A DNA stretch of 64,000 nucleotides from Gemmatimonadota bacterium. Its GTDB lineage: Bacteria > Gemmatimonadota > Gemmatimonadetes > Gemmatimonadales > Gemmatimonadaceae. Both the position numbers and the translations under genes were made by a program. The stretch covers positions 248,001 to 312,000 of the forward strand of contig JADJAD010000013.1 in assembly GCA_016704465.1 (NCBI GenBank). The letters are read 5' to 3'. The notes beneath the pieces were generated by a model. That model was given only the letters and a program-made list of their open reading frames with translations. It made no database searches and was not told the DNA's origin. Shown piece after piece: positions 8,731 through 18,222 of the stretch. Each line of letters begins with the position of its first letter. The stretch's first letter is position 1.

Positions 8731-11700
8731 CTAGTCAGCCGTTGCCTGCGCGCGTGCCCCGAACCGCAGGTAGAGACCCGGCATCACGAACAGGTTGAGC
8801 AGGGTCGACGAGACGAGCCCGCCGAGGATCACGACCGCCATGGGATATTCGATCTCGTGCCCCGGCTGGTTCCCGCCGACCACCAGCGGCAGGAGGGCGA
8901 GCGCCGTGACCGATGCGGTCATCAGGATCGGGACCAGGCGCTCGGTCGCCCCGCGGATCACCAGCGCGCGCCCGAACGGCTCGCCCTCCTCGTCTGCCAG
9001 GTGCCGGAAGTGACTGACCAGCATGATGCCGTTGCGGGCGGCGATCCCGATCACGGTCACGAAGCCGACCAGCGAGCCTAACGACAGCACGCCGCCAGCC
9101 AGCGCCGCGGCAGCGACGCCGCCGATCAACGCCAGCGGCAGCGAGGCGACGACGATCGTCGTCGTGCGCATGGAGCCGAAGTCGGCGTACAGCACGAGCA
9201 CGATCCCGGCGAGCGCCACGATCCCCAGCAGCAAGAGGCGCCGGCTGGCGTCGCGCTGCGCCGCCCACTCCCCCAGCACCTCGGCGTGGAAGCCGACCGG
9301 CATCTGCACCTGCGCCACGGCCGCCTCGACGGCGCGCGTCGCCTCGGCGAGGTCGCGTCCGGCCACGTTCGCGGTGACGTCGAGCCGGCGAGAGGAGCCT
9401 TCGCGGGCGATCTCATTCGGTGTCGGGACGACGCGCACATCGGCCACATCGCGCAGCGGGATCGCCCCGCCGCCAGGCGTCGACAGCACCAGTTGGCGAA
9501 TCGCGCCGGGGTCGCCGCGGATTTCCGGGACGCCCCACACGGCCACGTCATAGATCTTCTGCCGGTCGTATACCTCGCCGACCTTGGTCCCGCGCACCAG
9601 CGTTGCCACCTGCCGTCGCACGTCACCGGCCGACATGCCGTGCTGCGCCAGCGCCCGTGGGCGCACCTCCACCTCGATCTGGGGGACGAGGACCAGCGGC
9701 TGCACCTTGAGGTCGATGAGGCCGTTCACCCCGCCGACCGCCTTCCCCGCCCGTGCAGTCACCGCGCGCAGGCTGTCGAGGTCATCGCCGTACACCCGCA
9801 CCACGATGCTCGCGCTCGCCCCGGTGAGGACTTCCTTCACGCGTTCGCGCAGGTAGGTCAGCAGGTCGCGATAGAGTCCGGGATACTGGTCGACCGTGTG
9901 CTGCGCCTGCGCCACGGTCGCGTCGTACGGCACGTCGGGATCGATGCTGATCCACAACTCGGTGAAGTTGGGGCCCACGACCTCGTCGGCCACCTCGGCG
10001 CGCCCGATATGCGCACCGAAGTTGCGCACGCCGGGAATTGCCATCAGGTCCTCGCTCGCCAGCTGCGTGACGCGCTTCATCGCCTCGAGCGAGGTGCCGG
10101 GCTTTTCTACCCAGTGCATCAGGAAGTCGTATTCCTTGAACTTCGGAAGAAACTCCTGTCCCAGCAGCGGCACGATGACCAGCGTCGCGAGAAAGGCCGC
10201 ACCAAGGGCAACCGATACTCGTCGTGGCTGGTCGAGCAGCCGAGGGAGCACGGTGCCGTACCAGCGCTTGATGCGTTGCGAAAACGGCGACTCCCCATGT
10301 TGGTCCACCGCTCCCGGAAGAAGGAGCAACGACAGCGCAGGCGTGACGACCAGCGCGGTCAGCAGCGAGAAGAAGATGGCGAGCACGTACGCCTGCGCCA
10401 GCGGACGGAAGAACGATCCCGCGAGCCCGCCGAGAAAGAAGACCGGGAGGAACATGAGCGCCACGATCACGCTGGCGTACACCACCGCGCTCCGCACCTC
10501 GAGCGAGGCCTCGAGCACGACCACCAGCGCCGACCGGGGCGACGCCAGCGTGCGGTTCACGCGCAGGCGCCGCACGATGTTCTCGACGTCGATGATGGCG
10601 TCGTCGACCACCTCGCCCAGGGCGATCACCAGGCCGGCGAGCACCATGGTGTCGAGCGTCCCGCCGCGATAGCGCATGGCCACCGCGGCCGCCACGAGCG
10701 ACAGCGGGATTGCCGTGAGCGAAATGAGGGCCGTGCGCCAGTCGCGCAGGAAGAGGACCAGCACCAGCACCACCAGGACGCAGCCGATGAGCAGGGCGCG
10801 GTTCAGGTTGGCCAGTGCCATCTCGATGAAGGTGGCGGGGCGGAAGATCGCCGCGTCCACGGTCACGCCGCCCAGGGCGGGCGCCAGCGCCTCGAGCGCC
10901 CGGTCCACCCCGCGGGTGACGTCGAGCGTATTGCCCCACGGCTGCTTTTCCACGATCAGGAGCAGTCCGTCGCGCGAGTTGATGACCGCATCGCCGATGA
11001 GCGGCGGGTTACCCTCGACTACCTCGGCCACATCGCCTAACGTGAGAATCGAGTAGCCCGGGCGTGGGATCGGCGCGGCGGCGAGCGCGGCGGCGTCCAC
11101 CCCCCCGGCGCGCTGGGCCATCCCCATGCGCTGCTGCGGCGTATCGACGAAACCGCCCGCCTGCAGCGCCACGGCCTCGCCCGCCGCCTGCTCCACCGCC
11201 TGCAGCGACACCCCGTGCGCGCGCAGCCGGTCGGGATCCACCAGCACTTGCAGCTGCCGGGGGCGTTCCCCCCAGATCGCCACGTTGGCGACGCCGGGAA
11301 CCGCCATCAGCCTCGGACGGATCGTCCAGCGGGCCAGCATGGACAGCTCCGTCAGCGACAAGGAGTCGCTCGTCAGTCCGACCTTGAGCACGCGCGCCAG
11401 CGACGAGTGCGGCGACAGCATCACGGGCGGTCGCGCCACCCCCGGCAGCTGCGGCGCCACCCGCGCCAGGCGCTCGGCCACAAACTGTCGCGCGATGAAC
11501 AAGTCCGTCCCCGACTCGAACAGCAGCACCACCGACGACAGTCCGAGGACCGACTTGGAGCGCACCGTCGCCACATACGGCGTCCCGTTCAGCGCATTCT
11601 CGATCGGGACCGAGACGAGCGCCTCGACTTCCTCCGTCGACAGCCCCGGCGCCTCGGTCTGGATCTCCACCTGCGGCGGGGCAAACTCGGGAAAGACATC

Positions 11701-11805
11701 CAGCGGGGCATCGCCCACCGTCCAGAGCCCGAGGATCAGCAGGAGCGCGGTGACGGCCACGACAGCGACGCGCTGCCGGAGGGCCGTGGCAATGAGCCAG
11801 CGCAT
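8731..11805 (-). CDS. Heavy-metal efflux RND transporter, inner-membrane pump (CusA/CzcA family)
   Basis: 1024 residues, full length for the family, with the usual twelve membrane helices: one at the N-terminus (RVAVVAVTALLLILGLW), a large periplasmic loop, helices 2-6 (about 335-560), a second periplasmic loop, and helices at the C-terminus. The start motif DVFPEFAPPQVEIQTEAPG is typical of HME-RND pumps. Helix 4 reads GEVVDDAIIDVEN (about residues 397-410) where CzcA has DFG/DGA/VEN and CusA has a DAA/IEN variant, so the metal cannot be assigned by that motif. It pairs with the adaptor gene, whose stop lies 2 bases upstream of this start, and with the TolC-like gene before that, giving a tripartite efflux system across both membranes. 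Confidence 0.95.
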   Translation of the reverse strand: MRWLIATALRQRVAVVAVTALLLILGLWTVGDAPLDVFPEFAPPQVEIQTEAPGLSTEEVEALVSVPIENALNGTPYVATVRSKSVLGLSSVVLLFESGTDLFIARQFVAERLARVAPQLPGVARPPVMLSPHSSLARVLKVGLTSDSLSLTELSMLARWTIRPRLMAVPGVANVAIWGERPRQLQVLVDPDRLRAHGVSLQAVEQAAGEAVALQAGGFVDTPQQRMGMAQRAGGVDAAALAAAPIPRPGYSILTLGDVAEVVEGNPPLIGDAVINSRDGLLLIVEKQPWGNTLDVTRGVDRALEALAPALGGVTVDAAIFRPATFIEMALANLNRALLIGCVLVVLVLVLFLRDWRTALISLTAIPLSLVAAAVAMRYRGGTLDTMVLAGLVIALGEVVDDAIIDVENIVRRLRVNRTLASPRSALVVVLEASLEVRSAVVYASVIVALMFLPVFFLGGLAGSFFRPLAQAYVLAIFFSLLTALVVTPALSLLLLPGAVDQHGESPFSQRIKRWYGTVLPRLLDQPRRVSVALGAAFLATLVIVPLLGQEFLPKFKEYDFLMHWVEKPGTSLEAMKRVTQLASEDLMAIPGVRNFGAHIGRAEVADEVVGPNFTELWISIDPDVPYDATVAQAQHTVDQYPGLYRDLLTYLRERVKEVLTGASASIVVRVYGDDLDSLRAVTARAGKAVGGVNGLIDLKVQPLVLVPQIEVEVRPRALAQHGMSAGDVRRQVATLVRGTKVGEVYDRQKIYDVAVWGVPEIRGDPGAIRQLVLSTPGGGAIPLRDVADVRVVPTPNEIAREGSSRRLDVTANVAGRDLAEATRAVEAAVAQVQMPVGFHAEVLGEWAAQRDASRRLLLLGIVALAGIVLVLYADFGSMRTTTIVVASLPLALIGGVAAAALAGGVLSLGSLVGFVTVIGIAARNGIMLVSHFRHLADEEGEPFGRALVIRGATERLVPILMTASVTALALLPLVVGGNQPGHEIEYPMAVVILGGLVSSTLLNLFVMPGLYLRFGARAQATAD

Positions 11806-11807
11806 GG

Positions 11808-12980
11808 CTACTTCCCCGCCCCGAACTCGGTCCCGAGCAGCTCGGCGGCACCATCGGTGACCACGACCGCTCCCGCCGCCAGCCCGCCGCGAACCTCCGC
11901 CCAGGCGCCGCTCACCTCACCTAACGAGATGCGCCGGCGCACGTACTGCCGGGGCGCGACGCGCTCGTACACCCACGTCCCGCCACTGTAGTCGAAGACC
12001 ACCGACGCCCACGGGACCGTCAGCACCTCGGCCCCCTGCACCTGCAGCGGGACGGCAACCTGCACGCGTTCGCCCGGACGGAGCACCGCGCCCGGATTGG
12101 CCACCGCGTAGTACAGGTCCGCACTGGCGCTCACCGCGTCGGCGCTCGGCGGGGCGACCACCGGAACACCAGTCATGAAGGCCGCGTCGGGCGACGCCCC
12201 CAGCCTGGTGATCGCCGCGCGCCCCCGCGTGTCGAGGCGCGACAGATCGCCGACGTATGCCGGGACGCGCACCCAAACGCCGTCCAGCCGAGCGATGTCC
12301 ACCAGGGGTGTCCCGGCTGCCACGACCTGCCCCTCTCCGGTCGACAGGGCCTGCACGACGCCAGCGAACGGCGCGCGAAGCACGAGCGTGGCGACGCCGG
12401 CGGGAACTCCCCCCGAGCCCGTGGCCATCTGCGCGCGCCCTGCGGCCGCGTCTCGCGTTGCCTGGGCAACCGCAAGCTCGGCCTCGGCCACCTCGCGGTC
12501 CCGCGCCGAAACGAGGCGATCGTTCCAGAGCGCGGCGACGCGTTCCGCCTCCAGCCTGGCCCGTGTCAGCCGAGCCTCCGCGACTTGTGCCTCCTCGTGT
12601 GTTCGCTGCAGGTCGCGGTCGGGCGCCATCGGGACGAGCGCGAGCAGCGGTTCGTCCGCCGTCACCCGCTTCCCACTGAGCGGGATGGCCGAGTCACCGA
12701 CGCGAGCAACGCGTCCCGCCACGGGCGCCACCATGCGCTGCGCCTGCCCCGGCGCGGCCATGACTTCGCCCGGGAGCACCCGGGTCACCGCCAGCCGCCG
12801 AGGCGCCGCCGTGTCCACGGCGATCCGCAGGCGCCGCTCCGCCTCCTCGCCGAGCGTCACCGTCGTCAGGTCGCTTTCCTTCACGGGATTCGCCACCGTC
12901 GCCGCCACGATCGCTCCGCCACTGGCCGACGGCTTGTCGCAGGCCGTGAGCAGGGCGAGCAGCAGGAGCCGTCGTGCCAT
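11808..12980 (-). CDS. RND efflux periplasmic adaptor (membrane fusion protein), lipoprotein
   Basis: 390 residues. Start 12980 puts a lipobox (LLLALLTAC) at the right place; the open frame begins 21 bases earlier. Features in order: lipid-anchored N-terminus, barrel-sandwich half PVAGRVARVGD, a long alanine/arginine-rich coiled-coil hairpin (about 130-195), second half LRAPFAGVVQALSTGEGQVV, then beta-barrel and membrane-proximal domains. This is the CusB/CzcB role: it links the inner-membrane pump with the outer-membrane channel. No Met-rich N-terminal metal site like that of CusB is evident. Confidence 0.93.
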   Translation of the reverse strand: MARRLLLLALLTACDKPSASGGAIVAATVANPVKESDLTTVTLGEEAERRLRIAVDTAAPRRLAVTRVLPGEVMAAPGQAQRMVAPVAGRVARVGDSAIPLSGKRVTADEPLLALVPMAPDRDLQRTHEEAQVAEARLTRARLEAERVAALWNDRLVSARDREVAEAELAVAQATRDAAAGRAQMATGSGGVPAGVATLVLRAPFAGVVQALSTGEGQVVAAGTPLVDIARLDGVWVRVPAYVGDLSRLDTRGRAAITRLGASPDAAFMTGVPVVAPPSADAVSASADLYYAVANPGAVLRPGERVQVAVPLQVQGAEVLTVPWASVVFDYSGGTWVYERVAPRQYVRRRISLGEVSGAWAEVRGGLAAGAVVVTDGAAELLGTEFGAGK

Positions 12981-13006
12981 CGGATGTCCGGGAACTGGCA
13001 TGATAC

Positions 13007-14224
13007 CTAACGATTCGAGGGAATGACCGAGCGACCGACGAGCGCCGTCAGGTCGGCGCGCGCCTCCTGGTAGGCGAGCAGTTCATCGACGGCCAGGAGC
13101 TGCGCATCGCGCTCGGCCCGCAGCGCCTCGAGCACCTGCAGCACGCTCGTGCGCCCCGCGTCGTACAGGCGAACCGCCCCCGCCCGCAGGCGCACCACGC
13201 CCGTCACGAGCGAGTCGGCCGCGAGGCGCGAGCGCCGCGCCGATTCCTCGACCCGCGCGCGCCCAGCGGCGATGGCACGTTCCGCGTCGATCGCCGATTC
13301 CGCGGCCTGCGCCTCGGCCACGCGGGCGCGCGCCTCGCCCGCGTCCATCGCCTCGCTGCCGCGGGTGAACAGGGGAAACGGGAGCGACACCCCAACGCGC
13401 GTGAGCGTGGGCACACCCGAGACCCGGCTCCAGTCGCGCTGAAAGAGCAGGCCGGGAATCGGCAGTCGCGCCCAGCGCAGGCTTCGCGCGCTGAGCGTCG
13501 CGGCCTCCGCCGCCAAGCGCGCGCGTTGGACCTCGGGCACATCGGCTGCGTGGTAGCTGGCCCCGTCGCCTGCGGCGACCGCCGCGGCATCGGGCAGGCC
13601 GGCGGTCAACGGTTCGGAGAGCAGGGGGAGCGCTGCGGCGTCCCACGCCAGTTCCCGTGCGAGCGCCGCCTGCCGGGCCGCACGCTGCTCCTCTGCACGC
13701 GAGAGCTGTAACCGGACCCGCGTCGCCTCCAGCGCAAATTGATCGCGATCAAGGTCGGAGATGTCGCCTAGCGCGGCCCGCCGGGCCGCCAGGGTCCGCA
13801 GCGAATCCGTCAGCGCCACCAACTCGAGCAGGAGCGTCACCCGCCGCTCTGACGCCACCGCCCCGAAGTAGGCCCGCACCACGTCGCGTTCGAGATTGGC
13901 GAGGCGCTGCGTCGAGTCGGCTGCCGCGGCATGCAGCGCCGACGTGGCGGCGCGGCGGTCGAGGGCGAGTCGCGGCAGCGACCCCAGCGGTTGCACGAAC
14001 GCCAGTCGCCGTGTCTCATCTGCGGCGACCTCGGTGTACTCCACCGTGGGATTTACCGGGCGCCAGGAGATCCGACGAACGGCCCGTGCCTCGGCGACAC
14101 GCGCCGAGATGCCGGAGGCCTCGGCCCGTCGGCCGCGCGCATGCTCGACGGCGTCGGCGAGCGAGAGCGATTCGGGGACCGTGGCACCTTGCAGCAACAG
14201 TGAGAGGAACGCGACGCTCAGCAT
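13007..14224 (-). CDS. TolC-family outer-membrane efflux protein
   Basis: 405 residues. ATG 14224 is chosen: it has a Shine-Dalgarno GGAAGG six bases upstream and gives a signal peptide (MLSVAFLSLLLQGATVPESL). Two homologous halves of long helices follow (SLADAVEHARGRRAE, and EARARVAEAQAAESAIDAE with AGRTSVLQVLEAL), the standard OEP repeat. It forms the channel for the adaptor and pump encoded just downstream. The stop codon TAG lies inside a copy of the CGTTAGG word. It is separated by 175 bases from the kinase gene upstream, so the efflux genes could have their own promoter. Confidence 0.92.
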   Translation of the reverse strand: MLSVAFLSLLLQGATVPESLSLADAVEHARGRRAEASGISARVAEARAVRRISWRPVNPTVEYTEVAADETRRLAFVQPLGSLPRLALDRRAATSALHAAAADSTQRLANLERDVVRAYFGAVASERRVTLLLELVALTDSLRTLAARRAALGDISDLDRDQFALEATRVRLQLSRAEEQRAARQAALARELAWDAAALPLLSEPLTAGLPDAAAVAAGDGASYHAADVPEVQRARLAAEAATLSARSLRWARLPIPGLLFQRDWSRVSGVPTLTRVGVSLPFPLFTRGSEAMDAGEARARVAEAQAAESAIDAERAIAAGRARVEESARRSRLAADSLVTGVVRLRAGAVRLYDAGRTSVLQVLEALRAERDAQLLAVDELLAYQEARADLTALVGRSVIPSNR

Positions 14225-14399
14225 GAACCTTCCGGCATGGGTCTCGGCGGCGACCGCCTCCTGCGGCGACCACCGCATGTGACGACGAGCTATCTCCTCG
14301 CTGGTCGCCCGCGTACCACCGTGCGGCACCAGCCAGGCGCCGTGGACGGCCTGAGATGCCCCCGACCCTGCATAGTGAACAGGCCGACCTGAACGCGCG

Positions 14400-15866
14400 C
14401 TAAAGTGCGGCGATCGGCAGGCGCAGCACGAAGGAGGTCCCATCCGGTCCGCCGCGCTCCAGCACGAGCGAACCGCCATGCGCCTGGGCGATCCAGCGGG
14501 CGATCGGCAGGCCCAGGCCTGCCCCCGCCGTCAGCGTGGTCCGCTGGCGCGTGCGCGCCTCCTCGCCGCGCACGAAGCGCTCGAAGAGACGGGCCTGCAT
14601 CGAGGGCGGTACGCCCTCCCCGTCGTCCTCGACCCGGAGGGTCCAGGCGTCCGTGTCGCGCTGCAGGGTGAGTGTCACGCGCCCCGCGTCGCGCGCGAAC
14701 TTGATGGCGTTGTCGACCAGGTTGAGGATGGCGCGCCCCAGCAATCCGACGTCGCCGACGAACTCTGCATCTGGCGCCGCGTCGAGCGAAACATGCACCT
14801 GGCGGAGCTCGGCCAGCGAGCGCGTTGCACGGACGACGTCGCGGAGCATGTCGTCGAGGTACAGCGGCTCCGGACGCAGGGGCTGGCCACCCCCGTCGGC
14901 GCGCGACAGCAGGAAGAGGTCCTCGACAAGCGCCGACATGCGCACACTCTCGTGCTCCACCACGCGCAGGGCGTCGCGGTACGCCGGCCCCGGTCGATCG
15001 GGGAGGGCGAGGGCGATGTTGGCCTCGTTGCGCACGATGGCCAGGGGCGTGCGCAATTCGTGCGAGGCGTCGGCCATGAAGTCCCGCTGCACCGCGAACG
15101 CCCGCTGCAGGCGCTGCAACAGGTCGTTGATCACACGGGCCAGCGCGCCGAGTTCGTCATCGGGATTCGAGACCGGGACGCGCGCCGACAGGTCCGCCGC
15201 CCCGATGGCCGCGGCCTGGCGGCTGATGCTCGCGATCGGCTCGAGCGCGCGCCGGGCCAGGACGTAGCCCCCCGCCACCGCACCAACGAGGGCGAGCAGC
15301 ACCAGGGCCGCGAAGCCCAGCCCCGCGTTGCGCAACGCCGCGCGGTCATCGGCCCGGTCGTGCGCGGCGATCACCATGGCGGAGCTTCCATCGCCAAACC
15401 GCGCGCGATGCAGGTGCACGCGAATGCCCGCCGTGCCGCCCGGCACCGTGAGGATCTCCAGGGAATCGCCGGGAGCCAGTCGCAGCGCGGGGAGTGCGGC
15501 GACGAGGTCCTCGCGCGACACGCTCGGTTGAATCGGTGCGCCGGTGATGGACTCTTCGGGGGCGACGTGAAGTGACGAGTCGCCTGCCTCGCCCAACACG
15601 GCAAGCGTCACCCCCCGGAATCGCACCCCTCGCAGCGCCTCGTCCACGGCGCGCTCGCGCCCGCCCAGCATCTCGTACTCGAGCGCCAGCTCGGTCCCGA
15701 AGGCACGCGTCGCCTCGTCGAGCAGGTGGTCGGCGCGCAGGACCACCTCACGCTGGATGATCCAGAACGCCCCGGCGGCAAAGACGAGCAGGCTGACCGC
15801 GAGGGTCGCGGCGTACCACATCGTCAGGCGCAATCGGATGGATCGTGACGCTGGGGTCCCGATCAT
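14400..15866 (-). CDS. Sensor histidine kinase of a metal-type two-component system
   Basis: 488 residues. N-terminal membrane helix (WYAATLAVSLLVFAAGAFW), periplasmic sensor (about 40-165), second helix (FAALVLLALVGAVAGGYVLA), HAMP (RRALEPIASISRQ), HisKA with ASHELRTPLA (His269), and an ATPase domain (LVDNAIKFARD, VEDDGEGVPP, GAGLGLPIA). The order and size match CusS/CzcS-type kinases. Its ATG overlaps the stop of the response regulator gene by 4 bases. In this neighbourhood it probably senses periplasmic copper or silver; no obvious His/Met ligand cluster is visible in the sensor part. Confidence 0.94.
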   Translation of the reverse strand: MIGTPASRSIRLRLTMWYAATLAVSLLVFAAGAFWIIQREVVLRADHLLDEATRAFGTELALEYEMLGGRERAVDEALRGVRFRGVTLAVLGEAGDSSLHVAPEESITGAPIQPSVSREDLVAALPALRLAPGDSLEILTVPGGTAGIRVHLHRARFGDGSSAMVIAAHDRADDRAALRNAGLGFAALVLLALVGAVAGGYVLARRALEPIASISRQAAAIGAADLSARVPVSNPDDELGALARVINDLLQRLQRAFAVQRDFMADASHELRTPLAIVRNEANIALALPDRPGPAYRDALRVVEHESVRMSALVEDLFLLSRADGGGQPLRPEPLYLDDMLRDVVRATRSLAELRQVHVSLDAAPDAEFVGDVGLLGRAILNLVDNAIKFARDAGRVTLTLQRDTDAWTLRVEDDGEGVPPSMQARLFERFVRGEEARTRQRTTLTAGAGLGLPIARWIAQAHGGSLVLERGGPDGTSFVLRLPIAAL

Positions 15867-16555
15867 TCGTCTGGCGCGTCGTCGGCCAGGTCCGCGAGCA
15901 GGTAGCCGCTGCGGCGGCGTGTGTGGAGCAGCGGAGTGCCGCCCTCCCCGTCGATCTTCCGCCGCAGCCGGCTGATGAAGACCTCGAGGGAGTTGCTCAT
16001 CGGGTCGTGGTTGTCGTCCCAGACGTGGTCGGTGATCTCGGCGCGGCTCACGACCCGACCCGCGTGTCGCGCCAGGTATTCGAGGACGGCATACTCCTTT
16101 GCGGTGACGACGATCGCGCGCGCCCCCCGCGCGACCGTCTGGCGCCGCGAATCCACGACCAGGTCCCCGATGCTCAGGGTGTCGGGGGTGACCTCTGCCC
16201 GGCGCCGGATCAGCGCGCGCAGGCGCGCCAGCAATTCGCCGAAGTCGAACGGCTTGGTCAGGTAGTCGTCGCCGCCACTATCGAGCCCGGCGATGCGATC
16301 CTGGACGGCATCGCGGGCGGTGAGGAACAGGATCGGGGCATGCACCCCGCCAGCGCGCAGCGCTCGGGCGACCTGCAGCCCATCCTGCCCCGGGATCATC
16401 ACATCGAGCACGATGGCGTCGTACGGATTGACGCGCGCGAGGAAGCTCCCGCGATCGCCATCGACCGCGAGATCGACGGCGTACGCGTGCTCGCGGAGCC
16501 CTCGAGCGAGGGACTCTCCGAGCTGGAGGTCGTCTTCTACCAGGAGCAGTCGCAT
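15863..16555 (-). CDS. OmpR/PhoB-family response regulator
   Basis: 230 residues, start ATG 16555. Receiver domain with acidic pocket EDD, phosphorylation site Asp51 in VLDVMIPGQDG, Thr/Lys at LFLTARDA and LTKPF; C-terminal winged helix with VTAKEYAVLEYLARH and SNSLEVFISRLRRKID and the final RRSGYLL. This is the CusR/CopR class. The only partner needed is the kinase immediately downstream. The likely target is the block in which it sits. Confidence 0.95.
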   Translation of the reverse strand: MRLLLVEDDLQLGESLARGLREHAYAVDLAVDGDRGSFLARVNPYDAIVLDVMIPGQDGLQVARALRAGGVHAPILFLTARDAVQDRIAGLDSGGDDYLTKPFDFGELLARLRALIRRRAEVTPDTLSIGDLVVDSRRQTVARGARAIVVTAKEYAVLEYLARHAGRVVSRAEITDHVWDDNHDPMSNSLEVFISRLRRKIDGEGGTPLLHTRRRSGYLLADLADDAPDE

Positions 16556-16656
16556 GGCCTCGGGAAAGCTGCCCCATACAACCTGAACGGCCGCTGAAGC
16601 GCAACGGCCCCGGGAGGGGTCGCGCCGCAGCGGCCGCGCGGACTGACGGTCGCTGC

Positions 16657-18222
16657 CTAACGCGAGGGGCGGGTCCGGGACGACCAGTGAATGCTGGCGA
16701 TGCGCCAGCCCCCATCCCCATGCCGCAGGACCATCAACTCCTGCCCGATCGAGTCCACCTGCCTCCCGCGATACTCGCCCGTGGTGCTCGACGTGGACGT
16801 CACCCAGGCCGTGACGCCCTCCATGCGCACCTTCCACCCGCTGCGTACCGCCGGGAGCGCCGCGGCGAAGGCGATGTCGGCCGCCAGGTGGCCGGAACGG
16901 TAGCCCTGCTTTTCTTCCAACCGCCCGGCTTCCTGTATGATCGCGTCGTCGAGCAGGAGCGCGAGCGCACCCAGGGAGTCGCTCGTGGCAAGTGCCGCGT
17001 GAAAGGCCCGCGCGGCGGCGAGTGCCCCTGCCGAGTCGGGCGGCGCCGCCGGCAGCACGTGGTCGGCATGCGGATCGGCCACCGGCGTCGGCATCACGTG
17101 GCCGGCATGTGCATCCTTCGCCGCGCTGTCGACCGGCATCGCCGCCCCGTGCCCCTCGTGCGCGTCGCCGATCATGTTGCCATCCTTGTCGTGCCGCATG
17201 ACCAGTCCACGCGCAACCGTGGGCGTCGGCAGCTCGGACAGGAAGCCGACGGCTGACCCGCCCATGTTCTGCAACCCCATCATGTCGGACATGCGACGCC
17301 ACCCCTCCACCGACATCACCTCGGTCGTGTCGTCGCGATAGCGCTCGGCCGCCAGCAGGATCTCCGCACGCTTCCGCCCCTTCGGCACCTTGTCCGACGC
17401 GAGGATGTCGGAGATCACGTCGTGCATGGAGTGCAGGTTGTCGAAGATGATCGCCAGTTCCGGGTAGCGCTGCGCGAAGATCGGGGCGATGACCGTCGTC
17501 ATGGGCATCTGGTACGGGAGCGTGCGGGGAGGATCCGTGAGCATCTGGCGGAAGCGGGCCACTGCGGCCCCCACGCCGGCCTGTCGCTCCGCACGCGAGC
17601 GTCCGGCCACCAGCGGCTCGTACAGGCCCACCTGCAGCCAGTGATAGCCCCAGATCAGCCCGTTGAACTTGGGATACCGCTCCCGGAACGCGAGCGAATA
17701 GAACTGCTCCTGCATGAGCGCCATGGACTTGGGACGCGTGCTGAACGCCAGGTCGCGCCGCGACAGGTAGTAGCGCGTCAACTCCTGCAGGCGCGCGTCG
17801 CGGCGCGCGTCGTCGAGGCGTTCGTCGGCCAGCACGTCGTAGACCTGGCGGTGCAGGATGTGCGCCCACTCGAACATCTGCTTCGCCTCGGGCGCAAGAC
17901 GCGTGTAGTGCGGCATGATCGCCATCTCCTTGAGCGGGAGACGGGGGGGCGACACGAGCAGGCGCGTCGTCAGGAAGTCGTACTGCGTTTCCTCGAGGAT
18001 TGCCGGGCTCGCGGCCGGCCGCGTGTACAGGAGTTCGTAGAGGATCGCGTGCCCGTAGTCGAAGGCGTTGAACAGCCGATCGGCCCCCGGGTACTCGGTG
18101 CGGAACACCCAGTTGTCCGGCGCGGGATAGTAGAACTGTTCGTACGTCCTGGCCCACTGGGCGTGCGCCAGCGCCGGGACCATCGCCATGGCGGCAAGCA
18201 GTTGCATCGCAGGCCGGATCAT
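16657..18222 (-). CDS. Secreted two-part protein of unknown function with His-rich linker and SnoaL/NTF2-like C-terminus
   Basis: 521 residues. ATG 18222 is supported by GGAGGTG eight bases upstream and a signal peptide ending LAHAQ; it overlaps the stop of the preceding gene by 4 bases. The first 340 residues form an unrecognised alpha-helical domain rich in Met, His and aromatic residues (MPHYTRLAPEAKQMFEWAH, NLHSMHDVISDIL). A linker (about 350-402) carries repeated HEGH, DAHAGH, DPHADH motifs suited to binding copper or another metal. The last 120 residues look like a SnoaL/DUF4440 fold (AARAFHAALATSDSLGALAL to GWRIASIHW). It stands inside the copper block, so a periplasmic metal-binding role is likely but unproven. 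The TAG stop lies in a CGTTAGGC word. Confidence 0.85.
   Translation of the reverse strand: MIRPAMQLLAAMAMVPALAHAQWARTYEQFYYPAPDNWVFRTEYPGADRLFNAFDYGHAILYELLYTRPAASPAILEETQYDFLTTRLLVSPPRLPLKEMAIMPHYTRLAPEAKQMFEWAHILHRQVYDVLADERLDDARRDARLQELTRYYLSRRDLAFSTRPKSMALMQEQFYSLAFRERYPKFNGLIWGYHWLQVGLYEPLVAGRSRAERQAGVGAAVARFRQMLTDPPRTLPYQMPMTTVIAPIFAQRYPELAIIFDNLHSMHDVISDILASDKVPKGRKRAEILLAAERYRDDTTEVMSVEGWRRMSDMMGLQNMGGSAVGFLSELPTPTVARGLVMRHDKDGNMIGDAHEGHGAAMPVDSAAKDAHAGHVMPTPVADPHADHVLPAAPPDSAGALAAARAFHAALATSDSLGALALLLDDAIIQEAGRLEEKQGYRSGHLAADIAFAAALPAVRSGWKVRMEGVTAWVTSTSSTTGEYRGRQVDSIGQELMVLRHGDGGWRIASIHWSSRTRPSR

Noticed and set aside
9286..11040. 584-residue open frame on the plus strand inside the RND pump
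   Set aside because: Composition (His/Arg/Gln-rich) is typical of antisense to a high-GC membrane protein gene.
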